Source: Parapristionchus giblindavisi
Lineage: Eukaryota; Nematoda; Chromadorea; Rhabditida; Diplogasteridae
DNA: 64,000 bases
Direction: 5' to 3'
NCBI GenBank assembly: GCA_943737045.1
Contig: CALSFV010000237.1
Coordinates: 1-64,000 of the forward strand
Shown here in pieces: positions 13,401-24,515 of the stretch. A program made the position numbers and the translations under genes. Position 1 is the stretch's first letter. Every line of letters starts with the position of its first letter. The notes below the pieces were generated by a model. The model worked only from the letters and a program-made list of their open reading frames with translations. It ran no database searches and was not told the origin of the DNA.

Positions 13401-15743
13401 ACTCTGATAAGACCAAAAGATTACCTGAAATGAAAAATTTTCTGCTAGACCCAGCGTGTCATATACCAAACGAAAGAGCAAAAAATTCTGAGTATTTTGC
13501 ACGTTCCCATGTTGAACAACGGCCACTTCAGCCGAATTAACAAAATTGAATTATGCATTTTTGGCAATAAAGAATTCGTGACACGTCAATGCTTTCTCGA
13601 AACTTATCGTAGCATATACCACGTGAAAGAGCAAAAAATTCTGTATAATCTACACTTCAGTTCATGTCAAACTGTAGTCTTGTGTTGATTCCACAATGCC
13701 CAAAGTACAAAAGTAGCTTTCACTCTGATAAGACCAAAAGATTACCTGAAATGAAAAATTTTCTGCTAGACCCAGCGTGTCATATACCAAACGAAAGAGC
13801 AAAAAATTCTGAGTATTTTGCACGTTCCCATGTTGAACAACGGCCACTTCAGCCGAATTAACAAAATTGAATTATGCATTTTTGGCAATAAAGAATTCGT
13901 GACACGTCAATGCTTTATCGAAACTTATCGTAGCATATACCACGTGAAAGAGCAAAAAATTCTGAATAATCTAAACTTCAGTTCATGTCAAACTGTAGTC
14001 TTGTGTTGATTCCACAATGCCCAAAGTACAAAAGTAGCTTTCACTCTGATAAGACCAAAAGATTACCTGAAATGAAAAATTTTCTGCTAGACCCAGCGTG
14101 TCATATACCAAACGAAAGAGCAAAAAATTCTGAGTATTTTGCACGTTCCCATGTTGAACAACGGCCACTTCAGCCGAATTAACAAAATTGAATTATGCAT
14201 TTTTGGCAATAAAGAATTCGTGACACGTCAATGCTTTATCGAAACTTATCGTAGCATATACCACGTGAAAGAGCAAAAAATTCTGAATAATCTACACTTC
14301 AGTTCATGTCAAACTGTAGTCTTGTGTTGATTCCACAATGCCCAAAGTACAAAAGTAGCTTTCACTCTGATAAGACCAAAAGATTACCTGAAATGAAAAA
14401 TTTTCTGCTAGACCCAGCGTGTCATATACCAAACGAAAGAGCAAAAAATTCTGAGTATTTTGCACGTTCCCATGTTGAACAACGGCCACTTCAGCCGAAT
14501 TAACAAAATTGAATTATGCATTTTTGGCAATAAAGAATTCGTGACACGTCAATGCTTTATCGAAACTTATCGTAGCATATACCACGTGAAAGAGCAAAAA
14601 ATTCTGAATAATCTACACTTCAGTTCATGTCAAACTGTAGTCTTGTGTTGATTCCACAATGCCCAAAGTACAAAAGTAGCTTTCACTCTGATAAGACCAA
14701 AAGATTACCTGAAATGAAAAATTTTCTGCTAGACCCAGCGTGTCATATACCAAACGAAAGAGCAAAAAATTCTGAGTATTTTGCACGTTCCCATGTTGAA
14801 CAACGGCCACTTCAGCCGAATTAACAAAATTGAATTATGCATTTTTGGCAATAAAGAATTCGTGACACGTCAAAGCTTTCTCGAAACTTATCGTAGCATA
14901 TACCACGTGAAAGAGCAAAAAATTCTGAATAATCTACACTTCAGTTCATGTCAAACTGTAGTCTTGTGTTGATTCCACAATGCCCAAAGTACAAAAGTAG
15001 CTTTCACTCTGATAAGACCAAAAGATTACCTGAAATGAAAAATTTTCTGCTAGACCCAGCGTGTCATATACCAAACGAAAGAGCAAAAAATTCTGAGTAT
15101 TTTGCACGTTCCCATGTTGAACAACGGCCACTTCAGCCGAATTAACAAAATTGAATTATGCATTTTTGGCAATAAAGAATTCGTGACACGTCAATGCTTT
15201 CTCGAAACTTATCGTAGCATATACCACGTGAAAGAGCAAAAAATTCTGAATAATCTACACTTCAGTTCATGTCAAACTGTAGTCTTGTGTTGATTCCACA
15301 ATGCCCAAAGTACAAAAGTAGCTTTCACTCTGATAAGACCAAAAGATTACCTGAAATGAAAAATTTTCTGCTAGACCCAGCGTGTCATATACCAAACGAA
15401 AGAGCAAAAAATTCTGAGTATTTTGCACGTTCCCATGTTGAACAACGGCCACTTCAGCCGAATTAACAAAATTGAATTATGCATTTTTGGCAATAAAGAA
15501 TTCGTGACACGTCAATGCTTTATCGAAACTTATCGTAGCATATACCACGTGAAAGAGCAAAAAATTCTGAATAATCTACACTTCAGTTCATGTCAAACTG
15601 TAGTCTTGTGTTGATTCCACAATGCCCAAAGTACAAAAGTAGCTTTCACTCTGATAAGACCAAAAGATTACCTGAAATGAAAAATTTTCTGCTAGACCCA
15701 GCGTGTCATATACCAAACGAAAGAGCAAAAAATTCTGAGTATT

Positions 15744-16706
15744 TTGCACGTTCACATGTTGAACAACGGCCACTTCAGCCGAATTAACAAAATTGAATTA
15801 TGCATTTTTGGCAATAAAAAATTCGTGACACGTCAATGCTTTATCGAAACTTATCGTAGCATATACCACGTGAAAGAGCAAAAAATTCTGAATAATCTAC
15901 ACTTCAGTTCATGTCAAACTGTAGTCTTGTGTTGATTGCACAATGCCCAAAGTACAAAAGTAGCTTTCACTCTGATAAGACCCAAAGATTACCTGAAATG
16001 AAAAATTTTCTGCTAGACCCAGCGTGTCATATACCAAACGAAAGAGCAAAAAATTCTGAGTATTTTGCACATTCCCATGTTGAACAACGGCCACTTCAGC
16101 CGAATTAACAAAATTGAATTATGCATTTTTGGCAATAAAGAATTCGTGACACGTCAATGCTTTATCGAAACTTATCGTAGCATATACCACGTGAAAGAGC
16201 AAAAAATTCTGAATAATCTACACTTCAGTTCATGTCAAACTGTAGTCTTGTGTTGATTCCACAATGCCCAAAGTACAAAAGTAGCTTTCACTCTGATAAG
16301 ACCAAAAGATTACCTGAAATGAAAAATTTTCTGCTAGACCCAGCGTGTCATATACCAAACGAAAGAGCAAAAAATTCTGAGTATTTTGCACGTTCCCATG
16401 TTGAACAACGGCCACTTCAGCCGAATTAACAAAATTGAATTATGCATTTTTGGCAATAAAGAATTCGTGACACGTCAATGCTTTATCGAAACTTATCGTA
16501 GCATATACCACGTGAAAGAGCAAAAAATTCTGAATAATCTACACTTCAGTTCATGTCAAACTGTAGTCTTGTGTTGATTCCACAATGCCCAAAGTACAAA
16601 AGTAGCTTTCACTCTGATAAGACCAAAAGATTACCTGAAATGAAAAATTTTCTGCTAGACCCAGCGTGTCATATACCAAACGAAAGAGCAAAAAATTCTG
16701 AGTATT
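15744..16706 (+). repeat. Type A 963-bp trimer duplication, copy 1
   Basis: The block has a set of private substitutions seen nowhere else in type A: CGTTCACATG at 15,754, AATAAAAAATTCG near 15,820, GATTGCACAATG near 15,938, GACCCAAAG near 15,982 and GCACATTCCC near 16,071. All recur exactly 963 bp downstream, so three monomers were duplicated as a unit very recently. Confidence 0.9.
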
Positions 16707-17235
16707 TTGCACGTTCACATGTTGAACAACGGCCACTTCAGCCGAATTAACAAAATTGAATTATGCATTTTTGGCAATAAAAAATTCGTGACACGTCAAT
16801 GCTTTATCGAAACTTATCGTAGCATATACCACGTGAAAGAGCAAAAAATTCTGAATAATCTACACTTCAGTTCATGTCAAACTGTAGTCTTGTGTTGATT
16901 GCACAATGCCCAAAGTACAAAAGTAGCTTTCACTCTGATAAGACCCAAAGATTACCTGAAATGAAAAATTTTCTGCTAGACCCAGCGTGTCATATACCAA
17001 ACGAAAGAGCAAAAAATTCTGAGTATTTTGCACATTCCCATGTTGAACAACGGCCACTTCAGCCGAATTAACAAAATTGAATTATGCATTTTTGGCAATA
17101 AAGAATTCGTGACACGTCAATGCTTTATCGAAACTTATCGTAGCATATACCACGTGAAAGAGCAAAAAATTCTGAATAATCTACACTTCAGTTCATGTCA
17201 AACTGTAGTCTTGTGTTGATTCCACAATGCCCAAA
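16707..17235 (+). repeat. Type A 963-bp trimer duplication, copy 2 (cut by the A/B junction)
   Basis: This repeats the private substitutions of 15,744-16,706 at an offset of 963 bp (for example the A at 16,717). The third monomer of the copy runs into the junction with type B, so the copy is incomplete. The A/B boundary therefore truncates, or was created together with, this duplication. Confidence 0.85.
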
Positions 17236-17270
17236 GTACAAAAGTAGCTCTCACTCTGATAAGACCAAAA
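17236..17270. other. Type A / type B junction inside a hybrid monomer
   Basis: The monomer is type A up to ATGCCCAAAG (about 17,228-17,237) and type B from AAACAATACC (about 17,268). Everything to the left carries type A bases at the diagnostic sites, and everything to the right carries type B bases apart from one short patch at 24,486. The junction keeps monomer phase, as expected of homologous unequal exchange. A private T-to-C change in TAGCTCTCAC (about 17,250) lies in it. The first B monomers also hold private bases (ATTTTGC at about 17,404, GCATTAAG at about 17,551), which is usual for edge monomers that escape homogenisation. Confidence 0.9.
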
Positions 17271-18113
17271 CAATACCTGAAATGAAAAATTTTCTGCTAA
17301 ACCCAGCGTGTCATATACCAAACGAAAGAGCAAAAAATTCTGAGTATTTTGCACGTTCCCATGTTGAACAACGGCCACTTCAGCCGAATTAACAAAATTG
17401 AATTTTGCTTTTTTGGCAATAAAGAATTCGTGTCAAGTTAATATATTATCGAATCTTATCGTAGCATATACCACGTGAAAGAGCAAAAAATTCTGAATAA
17501 TCTACACTTCAGTTCATGTCAAACTGTAATGCTGTGTTGATTCCACAATGCATTAAGTACAAAAGTAGCTTTCACTCTGATAAGACCAAAACAATACCTG
17601 AAATGAAAAATTTTCTGCTAAACCCAGCGTGTCATATACCAAACGAAAGAGCAAAAAATTCTGAGTATTTTGCACGTTCCCATGTTGAACAACGGCCACT
17701 TCAGCCGAATTAACAAAATTGAATTATGCTTTTTTGGCAATAAAGAATTCGTGTCAAGTTAATATATTATCGAATCTTATCGTAGCATATACCACGTGAA
17801 AGAGCAAAAAATTCTGAATAATCTACACTTCAGTTCATGTCAAACTGTAATGCTGTGTTGATTCCACAATGCAATAAGTACAAAAGTAGCTTTCACTCTG
17901 ATAAGACCAAAACAATACCTGAAATGAAAAATTTTCTGCTAAACCCAGCGTGTCATATACCAAACGAAAGAGCAAAAAATTCTGAGTATTTTGCACGTTC
18001 CCATGTTGAACAACGGCCACTTCAGCCGAATTAACAAAATTGAATTATGCTTTTTTGGCAATAAAGAATTCGTGTCAAGTTAATATATTATCGAATCTTA
18101 TCGTAGCATATAC

Positions 18114-18646
18114 CAGGGGTGTGCATTTCTCGTTTCTCGATTTCTCGAATTTCTCGATTTCTCGACTTTTTTCGAGAAAATTTCTCGTCGAGAAATTTCT
18201 CGATTTTTATTCGAGAAATTCGAGAAAAACTTAAAATTTAAAATAGATTTAAATTTCTATTAACAGTGAAATATGTGCTTAATAAATTCCCTTTTAGAGT
18301 CAAATTGCTCTTACTACGTCATGACATTGTCTTATTGTTTGCAAATTGCCAAATAGAACTTCAATTCTCTTATTTTTCTTAGCGTTAATATATCTCCTTG
18401 GTGGGTTGCCACATCAAAAATATTCAGGTTTCATGTATTCAGTGTTATTCTTTTTGTTTTGGGGAAAGATATAATCTATAAATGTTATTATTGTTGGAAA
18501 AGAGATAAAAAATTATGAAAGCGCATTTTATTAAATTTTTATAATTTTTGTCGATTTTTCTCGGATTTCTCGGATTTCTCGAAAAAATAAATCGAGAAAT
18601 CTTATTCGAGAAATTTTTCTTGAAATTTTTTTCTCGCACACCCCTG
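18114..18646 (+). mobile_element. Non-autonomous hAT-like MITE, copy 1 (533 bp)
   Basis: The element starts CAGGGGTGTGC and ends GCACACCCCTG, a perfect 11-bp terminal inverted repeat (12 bp if the flanking C and G are counted). CAGGGGTG-type ends are common in the hAT superfamily. The first ~115 bp hold about eleven TTCTCG/CGAGAA motifs in both orientations and the last ~110 bp about six. Such clustered subterminal motifs are typical transposase-binding regions. The AT-rich middle has no transposase-like frame, so the element is non-autonomous. No 8-bp target duplication is present: the left flank is GCATATAC and the right flank is GTTCCCAT. The satellite resumes 204 bp further along the monomer, so satellite was lost at the insertion. 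Confidence 0.88.
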
Positions 18647-19084
18647 GTTCCCATGTTGAACAACGGCCACTTCAGCCGAATTAACAAAATTGAATTATGC
18701 TTTTTTGGCAATAAAGAATTCGTGTCAAGTTAATATATTATCGAATCTTATCGTAGCATATACCACGTGAAAGAGCAAAAAATTCTGAATAATCTACACT
18801 TCAGTTCATGTCAAACTGTAATGCTGTGTTGATTCCACAATGCAATAAGTACAAAAGTAGCTTTCACTCTGATAAGACCAAAACAATACCTGAAATGAAA
18901 AATTTTCTGCTAAACCCAGCGTGTCATATACCAAACGAAAGAGCAAAAAATTCTGAGTATTTTGCACGTTCCCATGTTGAACAACGGCCACTTCAGCCGA
19001 ATTAACAAAATTGAATTATGCTTTTTTGGCAATAAAGAATTCGTGTCAAGTTAATATATTATCGAATCTTATCGTAGCATATAC

Positions 19085-19617
19085 CAGGGGTGTGCATTTC
19101 TCGTTTCTCGATTTCTCGAATTTCTCGATTTCTCGACTTTTTTCGAGAAAATTTCTCGTCGAGAAATTTCTCGATTTTTATTCGAGAAATTCGAGAAAAA
19201 CGTAAAATTTAAAATAGATTTAAATTTCTATTAACAGTGAAATATGTGCTTAATAAATTCCCTTTTAGAGTCAAATTGCTCTTACTACGTCATGACATTG
19301 TCTTATTGTTTGCAAATTGCCAAATAGAACTTCAATTCTCTTATTTTTCTTAGCGTTAATATATCTCCTTGGTGGGTTGCCACATCAAAAATATTCAGGT
19401 TTCATGTATTCAGTGTTATTCTTTTTGTTTTGGGGAAAGATATAATCTATAAATGTTATTATTGTTGGAAAAGAGATAAAAAATTATGAAAGCGCATTTT
19501 ATTAAATTTTTATAATTTTTGTCGATTTTTCTCGGATTTCTCGGATTTCTCGAAAAAATAAATCGAGAAATCTTATTCGAGAAATTTTTCTTGAAATTTT
19601 TTTCTCGCACACCCCTG
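19085..19617 (+). mobile_element. Non-autonomous hAT-like MITE, copy 2 (533 bp)
   Basis: This copy has the same ends and the same two satellite junctions as copy 1 and lies exactly 971 bp downstream. It differs by a T-to-G change near 19,202 (AAACGTAAAA instead of AAACTTAAAA), and its right satellite flank has GGCGACTTC instead of GGCCACTTC. Shared junctions show that it arose by tandem duplication of satellite plus element, not by a new transposition. Confidence 0.88.
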
Positions 19618-20055
19618 GTTCCCATGTTGAACAACGGCGACTTCAGCCGAATTAACAAAATTGAATTATGCTTTTTTGGCAATAAAGAATTCGTGTCAAG
19701 TTAATATATTATCGAATCTTATCGTAGCATATACCACGTGAAAGAGCAAAAAATTCTGAATAATCTACACTTCAGTTCATGTCAAACTGTAATGCTGTGT
19801 TGATTCCACAATGCAATAAGTACAAAAGTAGCTTTCACTCTGATAAGACCAAAACAATACCTGAAATGAAAAATTTTCTGCTAAACCCAGCGTGTCATAT
19901 ACCAAACGAAAGAGCAAAAAATTCTGAGTATTTTGCACGTTCCCATGTTGAACAACGGCCACTTCAGCCGAATTAACAAAATTGAATTATGCTTTTTTGG
20001 CAATAAAGAATTCGTGTCAAGTTAATATATTATCGAATCTTATCGTAGCATATAC

Positions 20056-20588
20056 CAGGGGTGTGCATTTCTCGTTTCTCGATTTCTCGAATTTCTCGAT
20101 TTCTCGACTTTTTTCGAGAAAATTTCTCGTCGAGAAATTTCTCGATTTTTATTCGAGAAATTCGAGAAAAACTTAAAATTTAAAATAGATTTAAATTTCT
20201 ATTAACAGTGAAATATGTGCTTAATAAATTCCCTTTTAGAGTCAAATTGCTCTTACTACGTCATGACATTGTCTTATTGTTTGCAAATTGCCAAATAGAA
20301 CTTCAATTCTCTTATTTTTCTTAGCGTTAATATATCTCCTTGGTGGGTTGCCACATCAAAAATATTCAGGTTTCATGTATTCAGTGTTATTCTTTTTGTT
20401 TTGGGGAAAGATATAATCTATAAATGTTATTATTGTTGGAAAAGAGATAAAAAATTATGAAAGCGCATTTTATTAAATTTTTATTATTTTTGTCGATTTT
20501 TCTCGGATTTCTCGGATTTCTCGAAAAAATAAATCGAGAAATCTTATTCGAGAAATTTTTCTTGAAATTTTTTTCTCGCACACCCCTG
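20056..20588 (+). mobile_element. Non-autonomous hAT-like MITE, copy 3 (533 bp)
   Basis: This is the third copy in the 971-bp register. It has the GGCGACTTC right flank in common with copy 2 but the AAACTTAAAA state of copies 1 and 4, and a private change to TTTATTATTTTTG near 20,484. The right-hand satellite is disturbed: TTTTTTTATCAAT near 20,643-20,655 replaces TTTTTTGGCAAT, and an A is missing from the A6 run near 20,720. Confidence 0.88.
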
Positions 20589-20749
20589 GTTCCCATGTTG
20601 AACAACGGCGACTTCAGCCGAATTAACAAAATTGAATTATGCTTTTTTTATCAATAAAGAATTCGTGTCAAGTTAATATATTATCGAATCTTATCGTAGC
20701 ATATACCACGTGAAAGAGCAAAAATTCTGAATAATCTACACTTCAGTTC

Positions 20750-21709
20750 ATGTCAAACTGTAATGCTGTGTTGATTCCACAATGCAATAAGTACAAAAGT
20801 AGCTTTCACTCTGATAAGACCAAAACAATACCTGAAATGAAAAATTTTCTGCTAAACCCAGCGTGTCATATACCAAACGAAAGAGCAAAAAATTCTGAGT
20901 ATTTGCACGTTCCCATGTTGAACAACGGCCACTTCAGCCGAATTAACAAAATTGAATTATGCTTTTTTGGCAATAAAGAATTCGTGTCAAGTTAATATAT
21001 TATCGAATCTTATCGTAGCATATACCACGTGAAAGAGCAAAAAATTCTGAATAATCTACACTTCAGTTCATGTCAAACTGTAATGCTGTGTTGATTCCAC
21101 AATGCAATAAGTACAAAAGTAGCTTTCACTCTGATAAGACCAAAACAATACCTGAAATGAAAAATTTTCTGCTAAACCCAGCGTGTCATATACCAAACGA
21201 AAGAGCAAAAAATTCTGAGTATTTGCACGTTCCCATGTTGAACAACGGCCACTTCAGCCGAATTAACAAAATTGAATTATGCTTTTTTGGCAATAAAGAA
21301 TTCGTGTCAAGTTAATATATTATCGAATCTTATCGTAGCATATACCACGTGAAAGAGCAAAAAATTCTGAATAATCTACACTTCAGTTCATGTCAAACTG
21401 TAATGCTGTGTTGATTCCACAATGCAATAAGTACAAAAGTAGCTTTCACTCTGATAAGACCAAAACAATACCTGAAATGAAAAATTTTCTGCTAAACCCA
21501 GCGTGTCATATACCAAACGAAAGAGCAAAAAATTCTGAGTATTTGCACGTTCCCATGTTGAACAACGGCCACTTCAGCCGAATTAACAAAATTGAATTAT
21601 GCTTTTTTGGCAATAAAGAATTCGTGTCAAGTTAATATATTATCGAATCTTATCGTAGCATATACCACGTGAAAGAGCAAAAAATTCTGAATAATCTACA
21701 CTTCAGTTC
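20750..21709 (+). repeat. Three tandem 320-bp monomers sharing one deletion
   Basis: Three successive monomers read GAGTATTTGCACG where the array norm is GAGTATTTTGCACG, so each is 320 bp long. The shared private deletion, found in no other unit of the window, means these three were produced from one mutated monomer by one-monomer steps of unequal exchange. Confidence 0.9.
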
Positions 21710-22628
21710 ATGTCAAACTGTAATGCTGTGTTGATTCCACAATGCAATAAGTACAAAAGTAGCTTTCACTCTGATAAGACCAAAACAATACCTGAAATGA
21801 AAAATTTTCTGCTAAACCCAGCGTGTCATATACCAAACGAAAGAGCAAAAAATTCTGAGTATTTTGCACGTTCCCATGTTGAACAACGGCCACTTCAGCC
21901 GAATTAACAAAATTGAATTATGCTTTTTTGGCAATAAAGAATTCGTGTCAAGTTAATATATTATCGAATCTTATCGTTGCATATACCACGTGAAAGAGCA
22001 AAAAATTCTGAATAATCTACACTTCAGTTCATGTCAAACTGTAATGCTGTGTTGATTCCACAATGCAATAAGTACAAAAGTAGCTTTCACTCTGATAAGA
22101 CCAAAACAATACCTGAAATGAAAAATTTTCTGCTAAACCCAGCATGTCATATACCAAACGAAAGAGCAAAACATTCTGAGTATTTTGCACTTTCCCATGT
22201 TGAACAACGGCCACTTCAGCCGAATTAACAAAATTGAATTATGCTTTTTTGGCAATAAAGAATTCGTGTCAAGTTAATATATTATCGAATCTTATCGTAG
22301 CATATACCACGTGAAAGAGCAAAAAATTCTGAATAATCTACACTTAAGTTCATGTCAAACTGTAATGCTGTGTTGATTCCACAATGCAATAAGTACAAAA
22401 GTAGCTTTCACTCTGATAAGACCAAAACAATACCTGAAATGAAAAATTTTCTGCTAAACCCAGCATGTCATATACCAAACGAAAGAGCAAAAAATTCTGA
22501 GTATTTTGCACGTTCCCATGTTGAACAACGGCCACTTCAGCCGAATTAACAAAATTGAATTATGCTTTTTTGGCAATAAAGAATTCGTGTCAAGTTAATA
22601 TATTATCGAATCTTATCGTAGCATATAC

Positions 22629-23161
22629 CAGGGGTGTGCATTTCTCGTTTCTCGATTTCTCGAATTTCTCGATTTCTCGACTTTTTTCGAGAAAATTTCT
22701 CGTCGAGAAATTTCTCGATTTTTATTCGAGAAATTCGAGAAAAACTTAAAATTTAAAATAGATTTAAATTTCTATTAACAGTGAAATATGTGCTTAATAA
22801 ATTCCCTTTTAGAGTCAAATTGCTCTTACTACGTCATGACATTGTCTTATTGTTTGCAAATTGCCAAATAGAACTTCAATTCTCTTATTTTTCTTAGCGT
22901 TAATATATCTCCTTGGTGGGTTGCCACATCAAAAATATTCAGGTTTCATGTATTCAGTGTTATTCTTTTTGTTTTGGGGAAAGATATAATCTATAAATGT
23001 TATTATTGTTGGAAAAGAGATAAAAAATTATGAAAGCGCATTTTATTAAATTTTTATAATTTTTGTCGATTTTTCTCGGATTTCTCGGATTTCTCGAAAA
23101 AATAAATCGAGAAATCTTATTCGAGAAATTTTTCTTGAAATTTTTTTCTCGCACACCCCTG
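22629..23161 (+). mobile_element. Non-autonomous hAT-like MITE, copy 4 (533 bp)
   Basis: This copy has the same termini and the same left and right satellite junctions as copies 1-3. It lies 2,573 bp after copy 3, which equals one 971-bp unit plus five satellite monomers, three of them 320 bp long. Its right flank keeps GGCCACTTC as in copy 1. It was spread by satellite amplification and later separated by insertion or loss of plain monomers. Confidence 0.88.
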
Positions 23162-23862
23162 GTTCCCATGTTGAACAACGGCCACTTCAGCCGAATTAAC
23201 AAAATTGAATTATGCTTTTTTGGCAATAAAGAATTCGTGTCAAGTTAATATATTATCGAATCTTATCGTAGCATATACCACGTGAAAGAGCAAAAAATTC
23301 TGAATAATCTACACTTCAGTTCATGTCAAACTGTAATGCTGTGTTGATTCCACAATGCAATAAGTACAAAAGTAGCTTTCACTCTGATAAGACCAAAACA
23401 ATACCTGAAATGAAAAATTTTCTGCTAAACCCAGCGTGTCATATACCAAACGAAAGAGCAAAAAATTCTGAGTATTTTGCACGTTCCCATGTTGAACAAC
23501 GGCCACTTCAGCCGAATTAACAAAATTGAATTATGCTTTTTTGGCAATAAAGAATTCGTGTCAAGTTAATATATTATCGAATCTTATCGTAGCATATACC
23601 ACGTGAAAGAGCAAAAAATTCTGAATAATCTACACTTCAGTTCATGTCAAACTGTAATGCTGTGTTGATTCCACAATGCAATAAGTACAAAAGTAGCTTT
23701 CACTCTGATAAGACCAAAACAATACCTGAAATGAAAAATTTTCTGCTAAACCCAGCGTGTCATATACCAAACGAAAGAGCAAAAAATTCTGAGTATTTTG
23801 CACGTTCCCATGTTGAACAACGGCCACTTCAGCCGAATTAACAAAATTGAATTATGCTTTTT

Positions 23863-23982
23863 CACAGTATTCTGGTTCAAGCCATTTTGTTTCCATAGCC
23901 AGACAAGCGAAAGACGATTGCATTTGAGAGAGTTTCTATGTTGAGCGGTCGTTTTGGCTTTCACAGTCTATAGAACATTGTG
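23863..23982 (+). mobile_element. 120-bp insertion of unknown family, copy 1
   Basis: A 120-bp sequence unrelated to the satellite interrupts the T6 run of TATGCTTTTTTGG. It begins CACAGTATTCTGG and ends CATTGTG. Read on the opposite strand its end begins CACAATGTTCT, so the two ends match as CACA-T-TTCT with two mismatches, an imperfect inverted repeat. Five T residues lie on each side where the empty site has six in total, so four bases were gained, consistent with a TTTT target duplication. This suggests a very short DNA-transposon remnant. GGTTCAAGCC inside it fits a polymerase III B box, but no A box, tail or tRNA fold supports a SINE. Confidence 0.6.
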
Positions 23983-24485
23983 TTTTTGGCAATAAAGAAT
24001 TCGTGTCAAGTTAATATATTATCGAATCTTATCGTAGCATATACCACGTGAAAGAGCAAAAAATTCTGAATAATCTACACTTAAGTTCATGTCAAACTGT
24101 AATGCTGTGTTGATTCCACAATGCAATAAGTACAAAAGTAGCTTTCACTCTGATAAGACCAAAACAATACCTGAAATGAAAAATTTTCTGCTAAACCCAG
24201 CGTGTCATATACCAAACGAAAGAGCAAAAAATTCTGAGTATTTTGCACGTTCCCATGTTGAACAACGGCCACTTCAGCCGAATTAACAAAATTGAATTAT
24301 GCTTTTTTGGCAATAAAGAATTCGTGTCAAGTTAATATATTATCGAATCTTATCGTAGCATATACCACGTGAAAGAGTAAAAAATACTGAATAATCTACA
24401 CTTCAGTTCATGTCAAACTGTAATGCTGTGTTGATTCCACAATGCAATAAGTACAAAAGTAGCTTTCACTCTGATAAGACCAAAA

Positions 24486-24515
24486 GATTACCTGAAATGA
24501 AAAATTTTCTGCTAG
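24486..24515 (+). other. Type A patch inside a type B monomer (conversion-like tract)
   Basis: The monomer is type B upstream (TAATGCTGTG, ATGCAATAAG) and downstream (TATGCTTTTTTGG) but carries the three type A diagnostic bases between them: AAAGATTACC and CTAGACCC. The minimum tract is 24,486-24,515 and the maximum about 24,455 to 24,622. The paralogous monomers 1,087 and 2,050 bp downstream are fully type B here, so the patch was gained after, or lost unevenly during, the trimer duplications. Confidence 0.8.

Larger units (their letters stand above)
1..17235 (+). repeat. Satellite array, type A 321-bp monomers (about 54 copies)
   Basis: The same 321-bp sequence recurs head to tail with near identity. 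Type A is recognised by TAGTCTTGTG, ATGCCCAAAG, AAAGATTACC, CTAGACCC, TATGCATTTTTGG and GTGACACGTCAATG, where type B has other bases. Most neighbours differ by zero to two bases, so the block was homogenised recently. The commonest variable site is an A/C dimorphism in CTTT(A/C)TCG. Single-base indels are rare: a lost C near 600, an extra A near 5,286 and a lost A near 9,906. An 11-bp duplication is present at about 241-251 and about 4,102-4,112. No coding content is seen. The strand is arbitrary and simply follows the given orientation. The array runs off the left edge of the window. Confidence 0.97.
18114..20588 (+). repeat. 971-bp higher-order repeat carrying the MITE
   Basis: MITE starts at 18,114, 19,085 and 20,056 are exactly 971 bp apart. 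Each unit is 533 bp of element plus 438 bp of satellite, which is one full monomer plus 117 bp. The identical non-canonical junctions in each unit show that the element is now part of the repeating unit. Confidence 0.92.

Noticed and set aside
15930..15945. GATTGCACAATG shared by type A monomers here and type B monomers near 61,000-61,970 as a possible conversion tract
   Set aside because: Only one base is shared, and the neighbouring diagnostic sites keep the type of their own array. Independent mutation explains it as well.
18445..18711. An 88-codon reverse-strand frame across the MITE and its right satellite flank
   Set aside because: It crosses the transposon-satellite junction and its composition reflects AT-rich sequence and TTCTCG repeats. 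No transposase motif is visible.
23870..23895. tRNA or tRNA-derived SINE inside the 120-bp insertion, because of GGTTCAAGCC
   Set aside because: Only a B-box-like match is present. No A box lies upstream, no cloverleaf is evident, and there is no A-rich tail, so neither a tRNA gene nor a SINE can be called.
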